This document shows, piece by piece, positions 38,101 to 47,989 of a stretch of DNA of 64,000 nt; positions within the stretch are counted from its first letter, which is position 1, and the number at the start of each line of letters is the position of its first letter. Source of the stretch: Cryptomeria japonica (lineage: Eukaryota > Streptophyta > Pinopsida > Cupressales > Cupressaceae). The stretch lies in the NCBI RefSeq assembly GCF_030272615.1, contig NC_081407.1, positions 378,762,400 through 378,826,399 of the forward strand, read 5' to 3'. The notes beneath the pieces are model-generated. The model was given only the letters and a program-made list of their open reading frames with translations, made no database searches and had not been told where the DNA came from. Position numbers and translations under genes: made by a program.

Positions 38101-38692
38101 CATCTTCCCCAAAAATATGACAAAGTGACCAATACATGCGTTTAACCCTCAGAGTAAACAAATTCAAAGAGAAGGGTTGCATGGTACTAGGGCCTACAAC
38201 AGTTAACCCTCCTATTTTGACAAAAAATTCTTTCAAAGGGCCGCTCCTGAGGTGATCTCTCTACACATTGTAGACCTATGCAAGTGTATCAAAATTGATT
38301 GGCTCTAATTAGTTTGATACTTCACTGAGCTTAAACACTTTCCTAAACTCATCATCGTTAATCTCAATTAAGGCTCCCCCATTCACATTTCTCACATATT
38401 TAGCAACAAGGTCATAATTATTTGCAACCTAGGTTAATAAATCTACATCCATAAAAACCCCAGGGACTATGAGCTTTCCCACATCTAATTCCCATATACT
38501 GTTCATTGGAGTAGAGGAATGTCTTTGGCCAAAACCCACCTTGAAAAGTCCCAACCTTGATATCCCTATCTGTGAATCCCTCAACCAGTTCCCTTTGTCA
38601 TACAAACCATCTCCAATTCTCAAACGGGGGGCCTTGGGCACTAATTCTTTGATCTTAGCAGCAACATTTGTAGACATGGTTAATTGTTCCAA
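35160..38692 (-). pseudogene. F/E-family long repeat-borne gene, minus-strand copy
   Basis: From ATG 38,692 the same frame stays coding-like for more than 1,160 codons, to a TAA near 35,160. It is broken only by about ten stops, eight of them TAG. Residues 1-90 include GKLIVPGVFMDVDLL. Residues 150-485 (38,236-37,232) form a large globular-looking domain with HYMLMIAQILNPSLAINFDY, YSLLMHMFLF, FLRPKEFAEGIKIVHNWGDV and GFKGTPYFLPYHVPL. A basic linker follows (KRAIEDVTNIQNSPKRQRV, possibly a nuclear signal). Next comes a domain with KAITPKKGREMVSKAGVLIL, then heptad-like helices (36,200-35,870) and a Lys/Glu-rich C-terminus. I do not recognise a known domain. The plus-strand relative at 41.2-62.3 kb aligns along most of its length. 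Confidence 0.65.
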
Positions 38693-39039
38693 GAAATCAT
38701 CACATATAGCTCTATCCTAATAATTCTATTTCCCTGTGAAATCTCTTCATGGTGCCATCTTCAATAATAGCTATTTCAATTTAAAACTCAAACAGGCCTC
38801 TAACAATTTAAACACCTGATGAAACCAATTCAAACTGTAACTTTAAAAATGAGTGTAGAACTTACTTGTTACTTGAAGAAACTCGCTCTGCGCAATGGTT
38901 CCTCTACAAAATTCCGTGAAATGATACTAAAATTCCATTGATGTGACGCTTAATATGGCAACAGAGCATTGAAATGCGACATTAATCCACATGCTTCGAC
39001 AATCAATTCGCAATTGAATTTAAAAAAAAGCTCCAACGG

Positions 39040-40262
39040 ACCACAAAGGAAATCTCATTGTCCTGGCTTTTTTGCTGTTTCGCGAAGATTAAAAACCATG
39101 CATCTTTGCTATGTGAAACAATGCTGTCCATCAGATTTTGGAGAACATGCACGTCCCTTACCTTACCTGGGTCATCCTACTTGAAAACGGGTCCGACCTT
39201 CCTTTCGCTGCTTCACAAAAGATAAACCTCACGCATTTCTTTCATGTGAAACAATGCTGACTGTTGGATTTTCTACCATTCGCTCAATCTTTACTCTCCA
39301 CGATGACCGCTAATCCTTTTCACTAATCGTATGAAGTCCTCACCACTAATGGTTTTCGTTGTTTCGCGAAGTTTAAAAACCTTGCATCTTCGGGTTGCGA
39401 AACAATGCTCATCATTGGATCTCTTTCGAGATGTGCAACCTTTAATATTATTTATCCTTTGAAGTGGGCCCTTTGCACGAAATCCGCTTGCCTTATTGAT
39501 TGCCGGTAGATAGCTCTTATGTGTCAACCATTTATTCGTCCAGGAACTCCATCGGACTCCACATCTGGAATGTCATGTGTTTTACTTAACCATGACAAAT
39601 TACCTTTTGCCTTATTGATTTCTGGCATCCAACTATTCTACCACATCATCTTCCATGTAACCGCCAGCTCATTTCGCCATTTCGTGAAAGGTAAATTTCG
39701 TGTCTCTTTTGGCTACGAATCAACGCGGGCCATCCGATCAACTCCAAGTTGATCGGCCTTTAAAAACTAGGACTAGTCTATCTGTCGGGCCCACCATCCT
39801 TTGGCTGCTTCGCAAAAGATAAACTCCATGCTATTTCACCTAGCGAAATAACATAGACTGTCAGATCCTTTTCAAGATGCACCTTCTTTACTTTCTGCAT
39901 CATCCTCACATTGGGCCCACTTCCCTTTCGCTACTTCACGAAAGATAAACTCCAAGCATCTTTCCTTTACAAAACAATGCAGGTTGTTGGATCAACAAGA
40001 AGATATCGTCCGTTAACCTTCATTCTTTAACCCACCAGCCAGGCCCGCCAATCTTCTCGTTGTGTCGTGAAAGGTAAACTCCACACGTTTCTTTCATGCG
40101 AAACAATGCCAATCATCAGATCATCTTTGAGATGTGTAGTTTTTAACCAAGGGATCCACCTACCTTTCGAGCCTGCCACTCTTTTCGCTACTTCATGAAT
40201 GGTAAAGTTTGGGCTATTTTCCTTTGCGAATTCACACACACCATCGGATCTACCAGAACTTG
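39040..40262. repeat. Array of about nine degenerate 127-bp units with hairpins
   Basis: Units recur near 39,070, 39,200, 39,352, 39,470 (weak), 39,672, 39,798, 39,925, 40,056 and 40,181. Each carries a box of the type CTTTCGC-N6-GCGAAAG, a short inverted repeat, followed by AGATAAACTCC-like sequence, then GCGAAACAATGC and a CATCGGATC-like end. The array lies directly upstream of the minus-strand F gene. Confidence 0.7.
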
Positions 40263-41170
40263 CATGGTTTTTATGGGACCCGACAAAGAACTAAAAACTT
40301 AGGAAAAGGGTGCAAAATAAAACATTAATAGAGACCTGCCTAAGCCAAAAAGTAAAGGGGGGACCCCTTCACGATGGACTGACCCTTCCACTTAAGTGGA
40401 AAAGTAACATAGAAATAGAATGCGGGAATTTCAAGACATAAAAAGGGTAAATTTCAAAAACCCTAAACCTTCAGACCAATAACTCAGAGGCAAGATGAAG
40501 TGCTAAGCACAATTTTGTAGATTTTAGCAGACTATGGAACAAAATCACCCAAAAGTGAAAACAGTAATAACAAGGAGTTCGTTGGGATAAGTTGTGCCGA
40601 TAATGCGGTGGTCTTAGTCAGAATGAGGATTGGTATATTGAGATCATCAGGGTATCGGAGGGACAAGAAATAAGCTATGCCGACACCCAATGACTTAAGT
40701 AAAAGGAAACCAAAGGCGAATGCATCGGAGAGAGTTATGTCGATGGAGTGTTAAAACAAAAGGAAAAGACGAGACTGAAGTGATGCCCATCATGATGAAA
40801 TGAACCATTGGGATAAAGAAAAATCCGAGACCCGATAAGTGGGTCGGGGTAGTTTGTTCCGATCAGAAAGCAAAAAATGGTAAAGTAATAACAATCGACG
40901 CCAAACATTTGAATCATTAGGAGGAGTGTCGCCGATTAGCCATTGGATTTCGTAATGAGGAGAACTGACTGTGACAACATAGTTTCCATTAAATGCATAA
41001 ATTGAGTAGATTTGTTGCTGCATGAAGCAAATATATCAAAGATTGTAAATATGTCCCAAATAGCCGATATTGCAGAGCAGCATTTCTCACGAAGTAATTA
41101 TAGAAAGATATTAAGTGCTTACTGAGAAAATTTCTGAGTTACTGACTATAGAGTGAAATAATTTGTAGAA
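40263..41170. other. Region between the 127-bp array and the E gene
   Basis: Contains TATGCCGA and GTGCCGAT motifs (40,590-40,740) like those at 32,280-32,640. The remainder before the E-gene ATG is AT-rich. No coding frame recognised. Confidence 0.4.
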
Positions 41171-42522
41171 ATGGAGGGATCAAGCTCAAAAGAGAAGTGA
41201 AAAGCTACCGAAGTATCTAGTACCACAACAAAGAAATTGGGTAGAAAGCTAAATTAGGACATGATAGACCAAATGGGATCTCTAGGAGCTAGGTCACGTA
41301 GAGCTAAGAAAATTTTTCTATCCACGAGTAGTTAGAGGACAGATACAGAGAGATTGGGGATATATTTACCATAGTGCGAGGGCATGAGTTGCTCCTTTTC
41401 CATTACTTCTACAGGGATGAGCCCACACCAATTTCAAACCCATGAAAAAGGGGTCTCGGTAAACTTGTAATACCCAATGTGTTTGTGAACATTGATTTGT
41501 TGAAGATTTTAGTAAGAAATTATAATGCAAACAAGCAATGCATTATGTTGCCTGATGGGATTGCTCTAGTGCATTTTGCAAAGGCTACAACTCAGGAATT
41601 TTTTGCAGTAGATTTGGAGGCAGAATTACCTTTATCTTTTGTAGATTTGGAAGGAGAGTACAGGAAGATGGACACTACATACCAGGGTTGGAACCTTTCT
41701 GTCCATAAAGCAGAGAAGGGGAGGCTAACAGAGGAAGAAGATCCTCCATATGACATGACTATTTTTAAGAAGTATCTGCAATATACATATATGGCTTGTG
41801 GTTAGGTGGGAGGAGTTGAAGCTCTTGATGTGGCAAACATAGGACCACTTGTTCTAGTAGAAGAAGTTCAGAGGCATGAGCCTAGGGCATTTGACTTCGC
41901 TTCGTACTTGGTAGACAGATTGCATAAAGGTTTGTTAAACTTGAAAGACAATCCAGACAAATATTTCAAGCACTACTCACTGTTAATGCACATCATTTTA
42001 TTTTATGGGAGACTTAGAGGGTTATGGCCGGAAGAATTGACTATGAATATAGTTGGGAAAGATGGAAAGGAGAAACCAGTGCAATTATGGGTTTCCCTTT
42101 GAGATTACAGGTTTGGGAATTCTCATTACCTCAAATTTGAGGAGTTCTTTGTCAAACTAGTTTTCTTGCTCTTTGGTGAGCCTCGACAAGGATCATTTTT
42201 GCAGGAGGTTAAGAAATTTCTTAGGCCTCATGAGCACCAAAATCCAAAGGTCAATCACAATTGGGGTGATTGGTACTCATGCCAAAACTTCACTTTTGTT
42301 TGATGCTATGGATTTGAGGGTTATCCATATGTTCTCCCAAGCCTGCACCAGATAGGATTGCCTTCTTTGAAATTGTAAGGCAGTTAAGTGTGTCTAATGC
42401 CAAACATTTCAGAGGAGCACATAAGCAAGCTTTCCTCCCTAGCACACTTAAGTTTTGAGGATTTTAAAATTGTATCAACTAAGGAATATGAGGCCATTGA
42501 CAGGAAACTTGTGGATGAATAC
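41171..42522 (+). pseudogene. F/E-family gene, plus copy: N-terminal part, split by insertion
   Basis: A possible start is MEGSSSKEK at 41,171. From about 41,440 the frame VIPNVFVNIDLLKILVRNY matches the minus copy (IVPGVFMDVDLLTQVANNY). FDFASYLVDRLHKGLL and KHYSLLMHIILF then match FDYAPYLIDAIHLGLI and GWYSLLMHMFLF. VKKFLRPHEHQ, NHNWGDWY and GYPYVLP match the later blocks. One frame holds throughout apart from single stops (TAG near 41,803, TGA near 42,101 and a few later). The frame stops at 42,522 in VDEY, where an LTR begins. It resumes at 60,861. Confidence 0.65.
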
Positions 42523-43005
42523 TATAGACACCCAAAATTGTCATGTCTAATTAAATAAATATTTTATTTATTTAATTATCTAAGCCTAATTCTTCTATTA
42601 ATTAAATAAATTTTTATTTATTTAATTAATTCATTTATCCTCTTCTAGCCTTATTTCTCATTTGAATAAATACATTTATTTATTTAAATTATCCTTTTCC
42701 TAAATTAAATAAATATCTTATTTATTTAATCATCCCATTTCTTCTATTAATTAAATAAATCTTTATTTATTTAATTAATTCATAAGCCTTTTTCTACACA
42801 TGACACATGTCATTCATCTCTTAATTCCTACACTACCTACCTCTTTCATTATTTTATTATTTCTTCTACCTACCCTCTAATCCTAGTCGACCTCCTTTTT
42901 ACACCTCTCAATCTTATCCCTCCATTTCATATAGTGTCTTCTATATAAGGAGATGCTTCCTTCATTATCAAACCCTAATCAATCATTCTAATCGGCAGTT
43001 ATGTG
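42523..43005 (+). repeat. Outer LTR family, plus copy 1 (3' part missing)
   Basis: Matches the minus copy (56,989 downward) and 60,190-60,855. Contains five AT-rich palindromes of about 30 bp, each of the type TTAATTAAATAAAT-N-TTTATTTAATTAA, and a TATATAAGG box at 42,942. Homology stops at 43,005 and sequence of the PMD intron follows. Confidence 0.75.
42942..42950 (+). promoter_or_regulatory. TATA box in outer LTR
   Basis: CTATATAAGG in the LTR, followed by the GGAGATGCTTCC conserved in all three copies (also 60,471-60,479 plus and 56,572-56,564 minus). Position and sequence fit an LTR promoter. Confidence 0.5.
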
Positions 43006-43418
43006 ATGAACATACGTTGTCGATTGGATAAGCTACTGAGAGGATACACTCAAGCAGGTCCTCTAGGGAAGACTAGGATAGATCAGGGCACTTTGTGATG
43101 AACAGTGAGTACCAAGATAGAGTACTTTGTGATGAACAGGGAGTACTTAAAGTATAAGCAGCACTTTGTGATGAACAGTGAGTGCAAATGTGAGGAGCAC
43201 TTTGTGATGAATAGGGAGTGCAAAACACGTAGTACTTTGTGATGAACAGGGAGTACCACTAGGATAGATAGCATTTTGTGATGAACAATGAATGCCACTA
43301 TAATTGACATGATTGATTTGCTTGACTGTAGGAGTATTTGCCTATGCTGGAGTCACGGGAGAGATTCCCGTCGACGCAAAGATTGCAACCTGAGTTGTCA
43401 GTTGAGGATAGAGCTGCC
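43006..43418 (+). pseudogene. Duplicated fragment of the PMD gene (intron 1 end and exon 2 start)
   Basis: A direct copy of about 57,785-58,270. It contains a hairpin array, a branch/acceptor-like TTTGCTTGACTGTAG ending at 43,331, and then EYLPMLESRERFPSTQRL...LSVEDRAA in frame, the beginning of PMD exon 2. It ends abruptly at the 3' end of the minus LTR. Confidence 0.65.
43088..43295 (+). repeat. Six-unit tandem hairpin array
   Basis: Six units at 34-39 bp spacing, each a 5-bp stem with a constant 15-nt loop beginning TTGTGATGAA. Stem pairs are GTACT/AGTAC (twice), GCACT/AGTGC (twice), GCATT/AATGC, and a first unit with one mismatch (GCACT/AGTAC). The arms change together between units. Confidence 0.85.
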
Positions 43419-43425
43419 ATCAAAA

Positions 43426-43715
43426 TGTGTATGGTGAAAATGGATAACAATAATAACAAAATTGAAAGGCTAAATGGATTCAACCACCAAACCCTAGCCT
43501 AACAATAACAAAGATCAACCATAACATATGAAGATTACCTAAGACAATGCAAAATCAAATGAAATCACAAAGATTATACCATCACATGTCCAATAGGGTT
43601 TTGATCTCCATTCTTCCTATCTCCATTGATCTTGCTTGATATATTTGCTCTCAGATTTTATGTGCACAAGAGCTCAACAAAGAACAGAATGTGGTTGCAA
43701 GTAGGATCATAGTAT
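43426..43715 (-). repeat. Outer LTR family, minus copy, 3' portion
   Basis: Reverse complement of 60,550-60,855. Ends in CCATACACA at 43,426. The rest of this LTR is at 56,507-56,989, separated by the Ty3 element. TTTTGATGG directly beyond the LTR end resembles the TTTTGGTG that follows the Ty3 LTR, a possible degenerate primer site. Confidence 0.75.
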
Positions 43716-45386
43716 TGTAGCATCGTAAATTGTACGCACTTGCTAGGGTGGTACAATTTCACACCTAGTTTAGCACCTGCCTTGGTGCATTTTACATTTT
43801 GCATTGCATTTCTCCTTTAGCACTTAATTAATCAAATTAATTAGGTCTAAGGTCCTATTTCATCGTCCTCTACATCATAAAGTTGGGCCCTTTCGTTAAA
43901 GTGTGCCCTTTTCATTTTATTCCTCCAATACATCATTCAATCAAAAACCCTAATTAAGTCCTATTTTGAACTTGGGGGCTTGGTTTCGGGGGTCAAAACA
44001 TCTCGAAATCACTTGTAACTTCGGGATTCTCTCTAAAATCATCATATCCGACGACCCTGAAAATTTTGTGAAAAGTTGTCGGGACCATGGTGCCCGGAGG
44101 GCACATGGTCCCGGACATTTTTCCTGAAATTTTAGGAGCACAATCCAATCATAAAATAAAGCTTAACCCCAAGAAATTAGTGGGAGATTCAATCTCTAGG
44201 TTGGCCAAAAGACGAAATTACGACCTAGGGTTTCATACATAAGAGCTCTCTTTCTTCATTTGAAAGGATCTGAATTTTGTTTTCAGGAACCTCATATGCA
44301 GCAAAAGAGTAGATCTTTGAAGACTTCAACAACATTCAACATCCATCTATCAAGAATTTATCAATTTCATTCATCCATTTAGGGCTTGGAAGACATTGAA
44401 GAGCAATAGGAGATTACTGACTGAAGATTGGCTTGTACCCCTCCCTTGGGATTGGGTATGATTTCATGTTGTTTTCATGTCTTTACATAAGCTTCAATAT
44501 ATCACTTATTCATGCTTTAGATCACTTTGCATCTTGATTTAGAGCATTTACATTGTCATTTACAAGCAATTAGGGTTTACTTTCTAGGTTGCTCTAGTTT
44601 GCTTACTTGCATTTTAGGATCTTGCACACACACAAGGTCTGCACACACAATACTTTTTACAATACAACTTGGCTATTCATGGAGGTGGAACTCACCAAAG
44701 CGGGGGTTTGACTAAGGGAAAACCCTATATAGCCACCCACCATACCCTTTTCAGATATAAGTGCAGGTTTCGAGACTCGGACGACTCCGCAGGTTGCATA
44801 TCCAGGAGAAGCAGATTGAGACTGACCTTCCCACCAAATTGCAGAGCAAAAGACCAAGATAGGGGCATGGGGCACCCTGGTCCTACCAGGACAGGGGCAC
44901 TGGGCGCCCTGGTCCCTGGGACAGAGGCACTAGGCGCCCTGGTCCTCCTGACAGATAGCAATTTTTGGCATTTCTGGTAGTTTTCCAGGTTGCAAAACAG
45001 CAGTTTCAGGAGCAGTTTCTGGGACAGAATCAGGACAGTGGTACCCGCGCCCCCATCTTGAATATTTTCACTTAGATTTTGACTTCAGGTATGCATCTGC
45101 ATTCTTGTTTTGTCCTTATGTTTACATCTGTTCATTGTTTAATCTCAATTCTGCAATCTTGTTATTAGTTCATACTTGCATTTTGGGATTAGGACTTGAA
45201 CTTGCATCATTTTATCTTTCAATTACAATGAAGGAATAGAAATCCTAATAGGTATCCCATGGCTCTCTCTTTCACAAAAAGAAGTAGCCAATTGTGTGAT
45301 ACCTCTAGGCTCTTTCGTATTCTGTAATGTGTGTCAAAAGGTAGGATTAGGGCATGTTAACCTAGTCTCGCTTTTTCCCCTACACA
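43716..45386 (+). repeat. 5' LTR of the Ty3 element
   Basis: 1,671 bp, TGTAGCATCG...CCTACACA. A possible TATA box, CTATATAG, lies at 44,725. Near 44,081-44,116 GGGACCAT and ATGGTCCC form a stem with GTGCC/GGCAC inside. A G/C-rich GGCGCCCTGGTCC motif is repeated near 44,880-44,945. Confidence 0.93.
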
Positions 45387-45389
45387 TTT

Positions 45390-45407
45390 TGGTGAACCCG
45401 ACGTGAA
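45390..45407 (+). promoter_or_regulatory. Primer-binding site of the Ty3 element
   Basis: TGGTGAACCCGACGTGAA lies 3 nt after the LTR end. It starts with TGG as a tRNA 3'-end complement should, but I cannot name the tRNA with confidence. Confidence 0.6.
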
Positions 45408-45556
45408 ACTATCATTGCTTCCTCTTGCATTGCATTTGTTAGATCTAGATCTAGATTTAGTGCGTTTTCATTTCATTTTCATTAAAAAAAAAAAAAAAAA
45501 AAAGAGTGTGTTTCTTTGCATTGTGTGTTTAAATTTTATGCAACCTTTATTTCAAA

Positions 45557-46584
45557 ATGTCAGACTTTTATTTGCAAGATGTTCATGTTTATGATGATTA
45601 TTATGAGTATAGCCAAGATGAATTAGATGAAGCTTTAGATGAGTTTTTGAACCCTAAAGATGCCAAACCTTCATTTTACCAAAGACTCATAAACCTTGTT
45701 ACTATGCCATTTAGGTGTGATGAGAAAGATAAGTCGAATGGTTCCTCTCAAGGGTACATTCCTATCAACTCTTCCACTAAATCTAGTAACATGGTTGTTT
45801 TCAATAATCCCCTCTATGAGGAGATATCTCCTTTTGAATCAAAAGATAAACCTTTTGATAGCTATGATCATACTTTGTTGGATGATGCTCTTGATGACTT
45901 TGTGGCTTTATCGAAATCTTTAAACAAGAACAAGACTTCTAAATTGGTTAACATGATAAACTCGAATGAGCATAATAAGCCTCTCTTTGAAGTCCAAGGT
46001 GCTTATCCTTCTCCCACCTTTCAAGTTCCTAAGTCACCTCTCCTTACTATCCAAGGAGGGTATGATCATGATTCCTTTCTTACTCTGAATAAACCAATCA
46101 TCACTATGCAAGGAAGAAAACCTATAAGTCCTTATAGTTATGCCAAGCAATTAACTAGAGAGAGTTATCATGCGGTTTCCCATACTTATCACACCAAAAA
46201 TAATAGGCAGCCTAATCCTCCTCTTGTTATTCCAGTTTCTCTTCCTAATCCTCAACCAATTCTTCCGCAAGCTCCCCATATTTCGCAAGTTATGGGTAAG
46301 GAATATGATCTCATAGAACAACTTAAAGCTACCCCTGCTAAGATATCCCTCTAGGATTTGATTCAAACTTCTTCTACTCATCATGGAATGTTACAAGATG
46401 CCTTGAAAGATTTGAATGTTCCTCCACCGAATACATCTAGTAATATAGCATCTTTGGTTAACTCTGTGATGAATCCTAAAGCTCAAATTGTGTTTACCCA
46501 AGATGAGTTGCCTACTAGTGAAATTCAACATCAATATGATCCCTTGATGATTGTGGTTATCATGAAAGACACTGCTATAAGATG
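45557..46584 (+). pseudogene. Gag-position frame without recognisable capsid or zinc knuckle
   Basis: Starts MSDFYLQDVHVYDDYYEYS and is acidic and Ser/Pro-rich, with repeats of the type FEVQGAYPSP, LLTIQGGYDHD and IITMQGRKPIS. One TAG near 46,352 and one TGA near 46,583 interrupt it. I see neither the aromatic pattern of the Ty3 capsid domain nor a CCHC knuckle, both usual between the primer site and protease. Either the capsid part was deleted or this lineage uses a diverged Gag. Length before protease is only about 340 codons. Confidence 0.6.
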
Positions 46585-46900
46585 AACACTAGTAGATAAT
46601 GGCTCTGGCCTTAATGTGTGTAGCATTAATCTATTGCATAAAATGAATGTGGATACATTCCTCATCGAGCCTAACTCTCATCCCATTCGAGGCTTTGACA
46701 ATGTGGCTAAGACTTCGTTGGGTATTATCACCTTACCCCTCACAGTGGGACCTGTTACTTTTCCTACTCCTATCCATGTTATGTCAGGAAATTTAACATA
46801 CAACTTGTTATTAGGGAGACCTTGGATTCACAGTATGCAAGCTGTCCCCTTTACATTGCATAGATAAGTTAAATTTATTTATAACAATAAGACATATACC
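46585..46900 (+). pseudogene. Ty3 aspartic protease
   Basis: TLVDNGSGLNVCSINLL carries the catalytic D-x-G-S type motif (DNGS), followed by IRGFDN, the flap region and LLLGRPWIHS, the conserved C-terminal (ILGRPWL-like) block. It would cut the polyprotein. A TAA follows VPFTLHR near 46,865, and an upstream TGA (probably CGA to TGA) precedes the domain. Confidence 0.8.
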
Positions 46901-47989
46901 TTGATAGGTGATACTAATTTCCAAACTTGTTTACAAACATCTACTTCCAAAGGGGGTTCTTCTAAGCCATCCTCATCTAGTGATGACTCTTTAAACAAGA
47001 TACCTATCGATGAATCCTTGCTCTCTGATGATCAAAATTCTTTGGATGAGTCTGGAGCTCCTGAAGAAGATTCTTCTCGACTTGAATCTACACATAAGAA
47101 GGATTTTGATCTTGAGAAGGTTCTCGTAGAAGACGATTGGGGATCTCTTGATTTTAATCCCACCTTTGTAGGTGAATATAAGGTTCCTTCTAGAGAGCTT
47201 AAAGTTGAAAAGAAGGAAGAAGCTAAAAATCAGTCAATCTTACCTGAACCTATGAGCAATAATTTTGTGGCCGCTTCTTAAACTTCTTCTCCTCACACCT
47301 CTAATTTTGAAGAGTTTGATTCTTTGTCTTATGAAAAACCACCTTCTCTTTCTGAAATGGCTGATCATTATGGTCGTGGTTTTCACATTCTAGCTAAGCA
47401 TGGGTATCATGGAAATGGCTGTGGTGCTCACGAACAAGGAATAAAGGTTCCTCTAGAGAATAATCTTTATGATATGATCTTTGGACTTGGTTATAATCCC
47501 TACAAGCGCACTAAGGCTTCTAAGAGACCATGTATTAGTGTTAATGCTATTTCTACATCTCTATCAATGCAACACCCCGAGTATATTGATGGGGATCCTT
47601 CATGTGACTGTGCTTTGGATATCTTTCCTACTGATGATGCTTTAGCTGAGTTTTTAGGGGCATATGATACTCTTCCTCGTTATCATCACAATAGGGGACT
47701 CCCTTATTGTTTGAACACTGAAGCCTATTTTGGAAAAGAGATTGATAATGATGAGATTGTGAAAGAATTCCCTCAGTTAAAGGATACTCCTCAACAAAGT
47801 AATCTTTTCATAAGTGACACCACTGATGTTAAGATGGATCCTTGCAATGAAGAAAAAGTTATTAAAATTGGAAAATGTTTGGATGAAGAGGAACAAAAAC
47901 AATATGAAGATTTATTGCATGAATTCCCCGAGATCTTTGCTTGGACATACTCTGACATGCCTGGTATAGATCCTAAGATTGTCACTCAT
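46901..47989 (+). pseudogene. Protease-RT linker with G-patch-like segment
   Basis: A Ser/Asp/Glu-rich linker to 47,280 (ends at TAA). Then near 47,370-47,455 comes GRGFHILAKHGYHGNGCGAHEQGI, given here as two parts: GRGFHILAKHGYHGNG and CGAHEQGI. It fits the G-patch pattern G-x-G-x-x-x-L-x-K-x-GY-x-G-x-G-x-G-x-x-x-QGI with one glycine replaced. G-patches bind nucleic acid or helicases and are known in some retroelement polyproteins. The remainder leads to the RT start (AWTYSDMPGIDPKIVTHNI). Confidence 0.6.

Noticed and set aside
43083-43310. Minus-strand frame with repeated LFITKC and VHHKV
   Set aside because: Translation of the hairpin array; the repeated peptide is a by-product and the other array encodes the same.
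44657-44961. Frames inside the Ty3 LTRs (also 55,789-56,255)
   Set aside because: Both LTRs have frames here, but they encode G/C-rich low-complexity residues and shift between copies.
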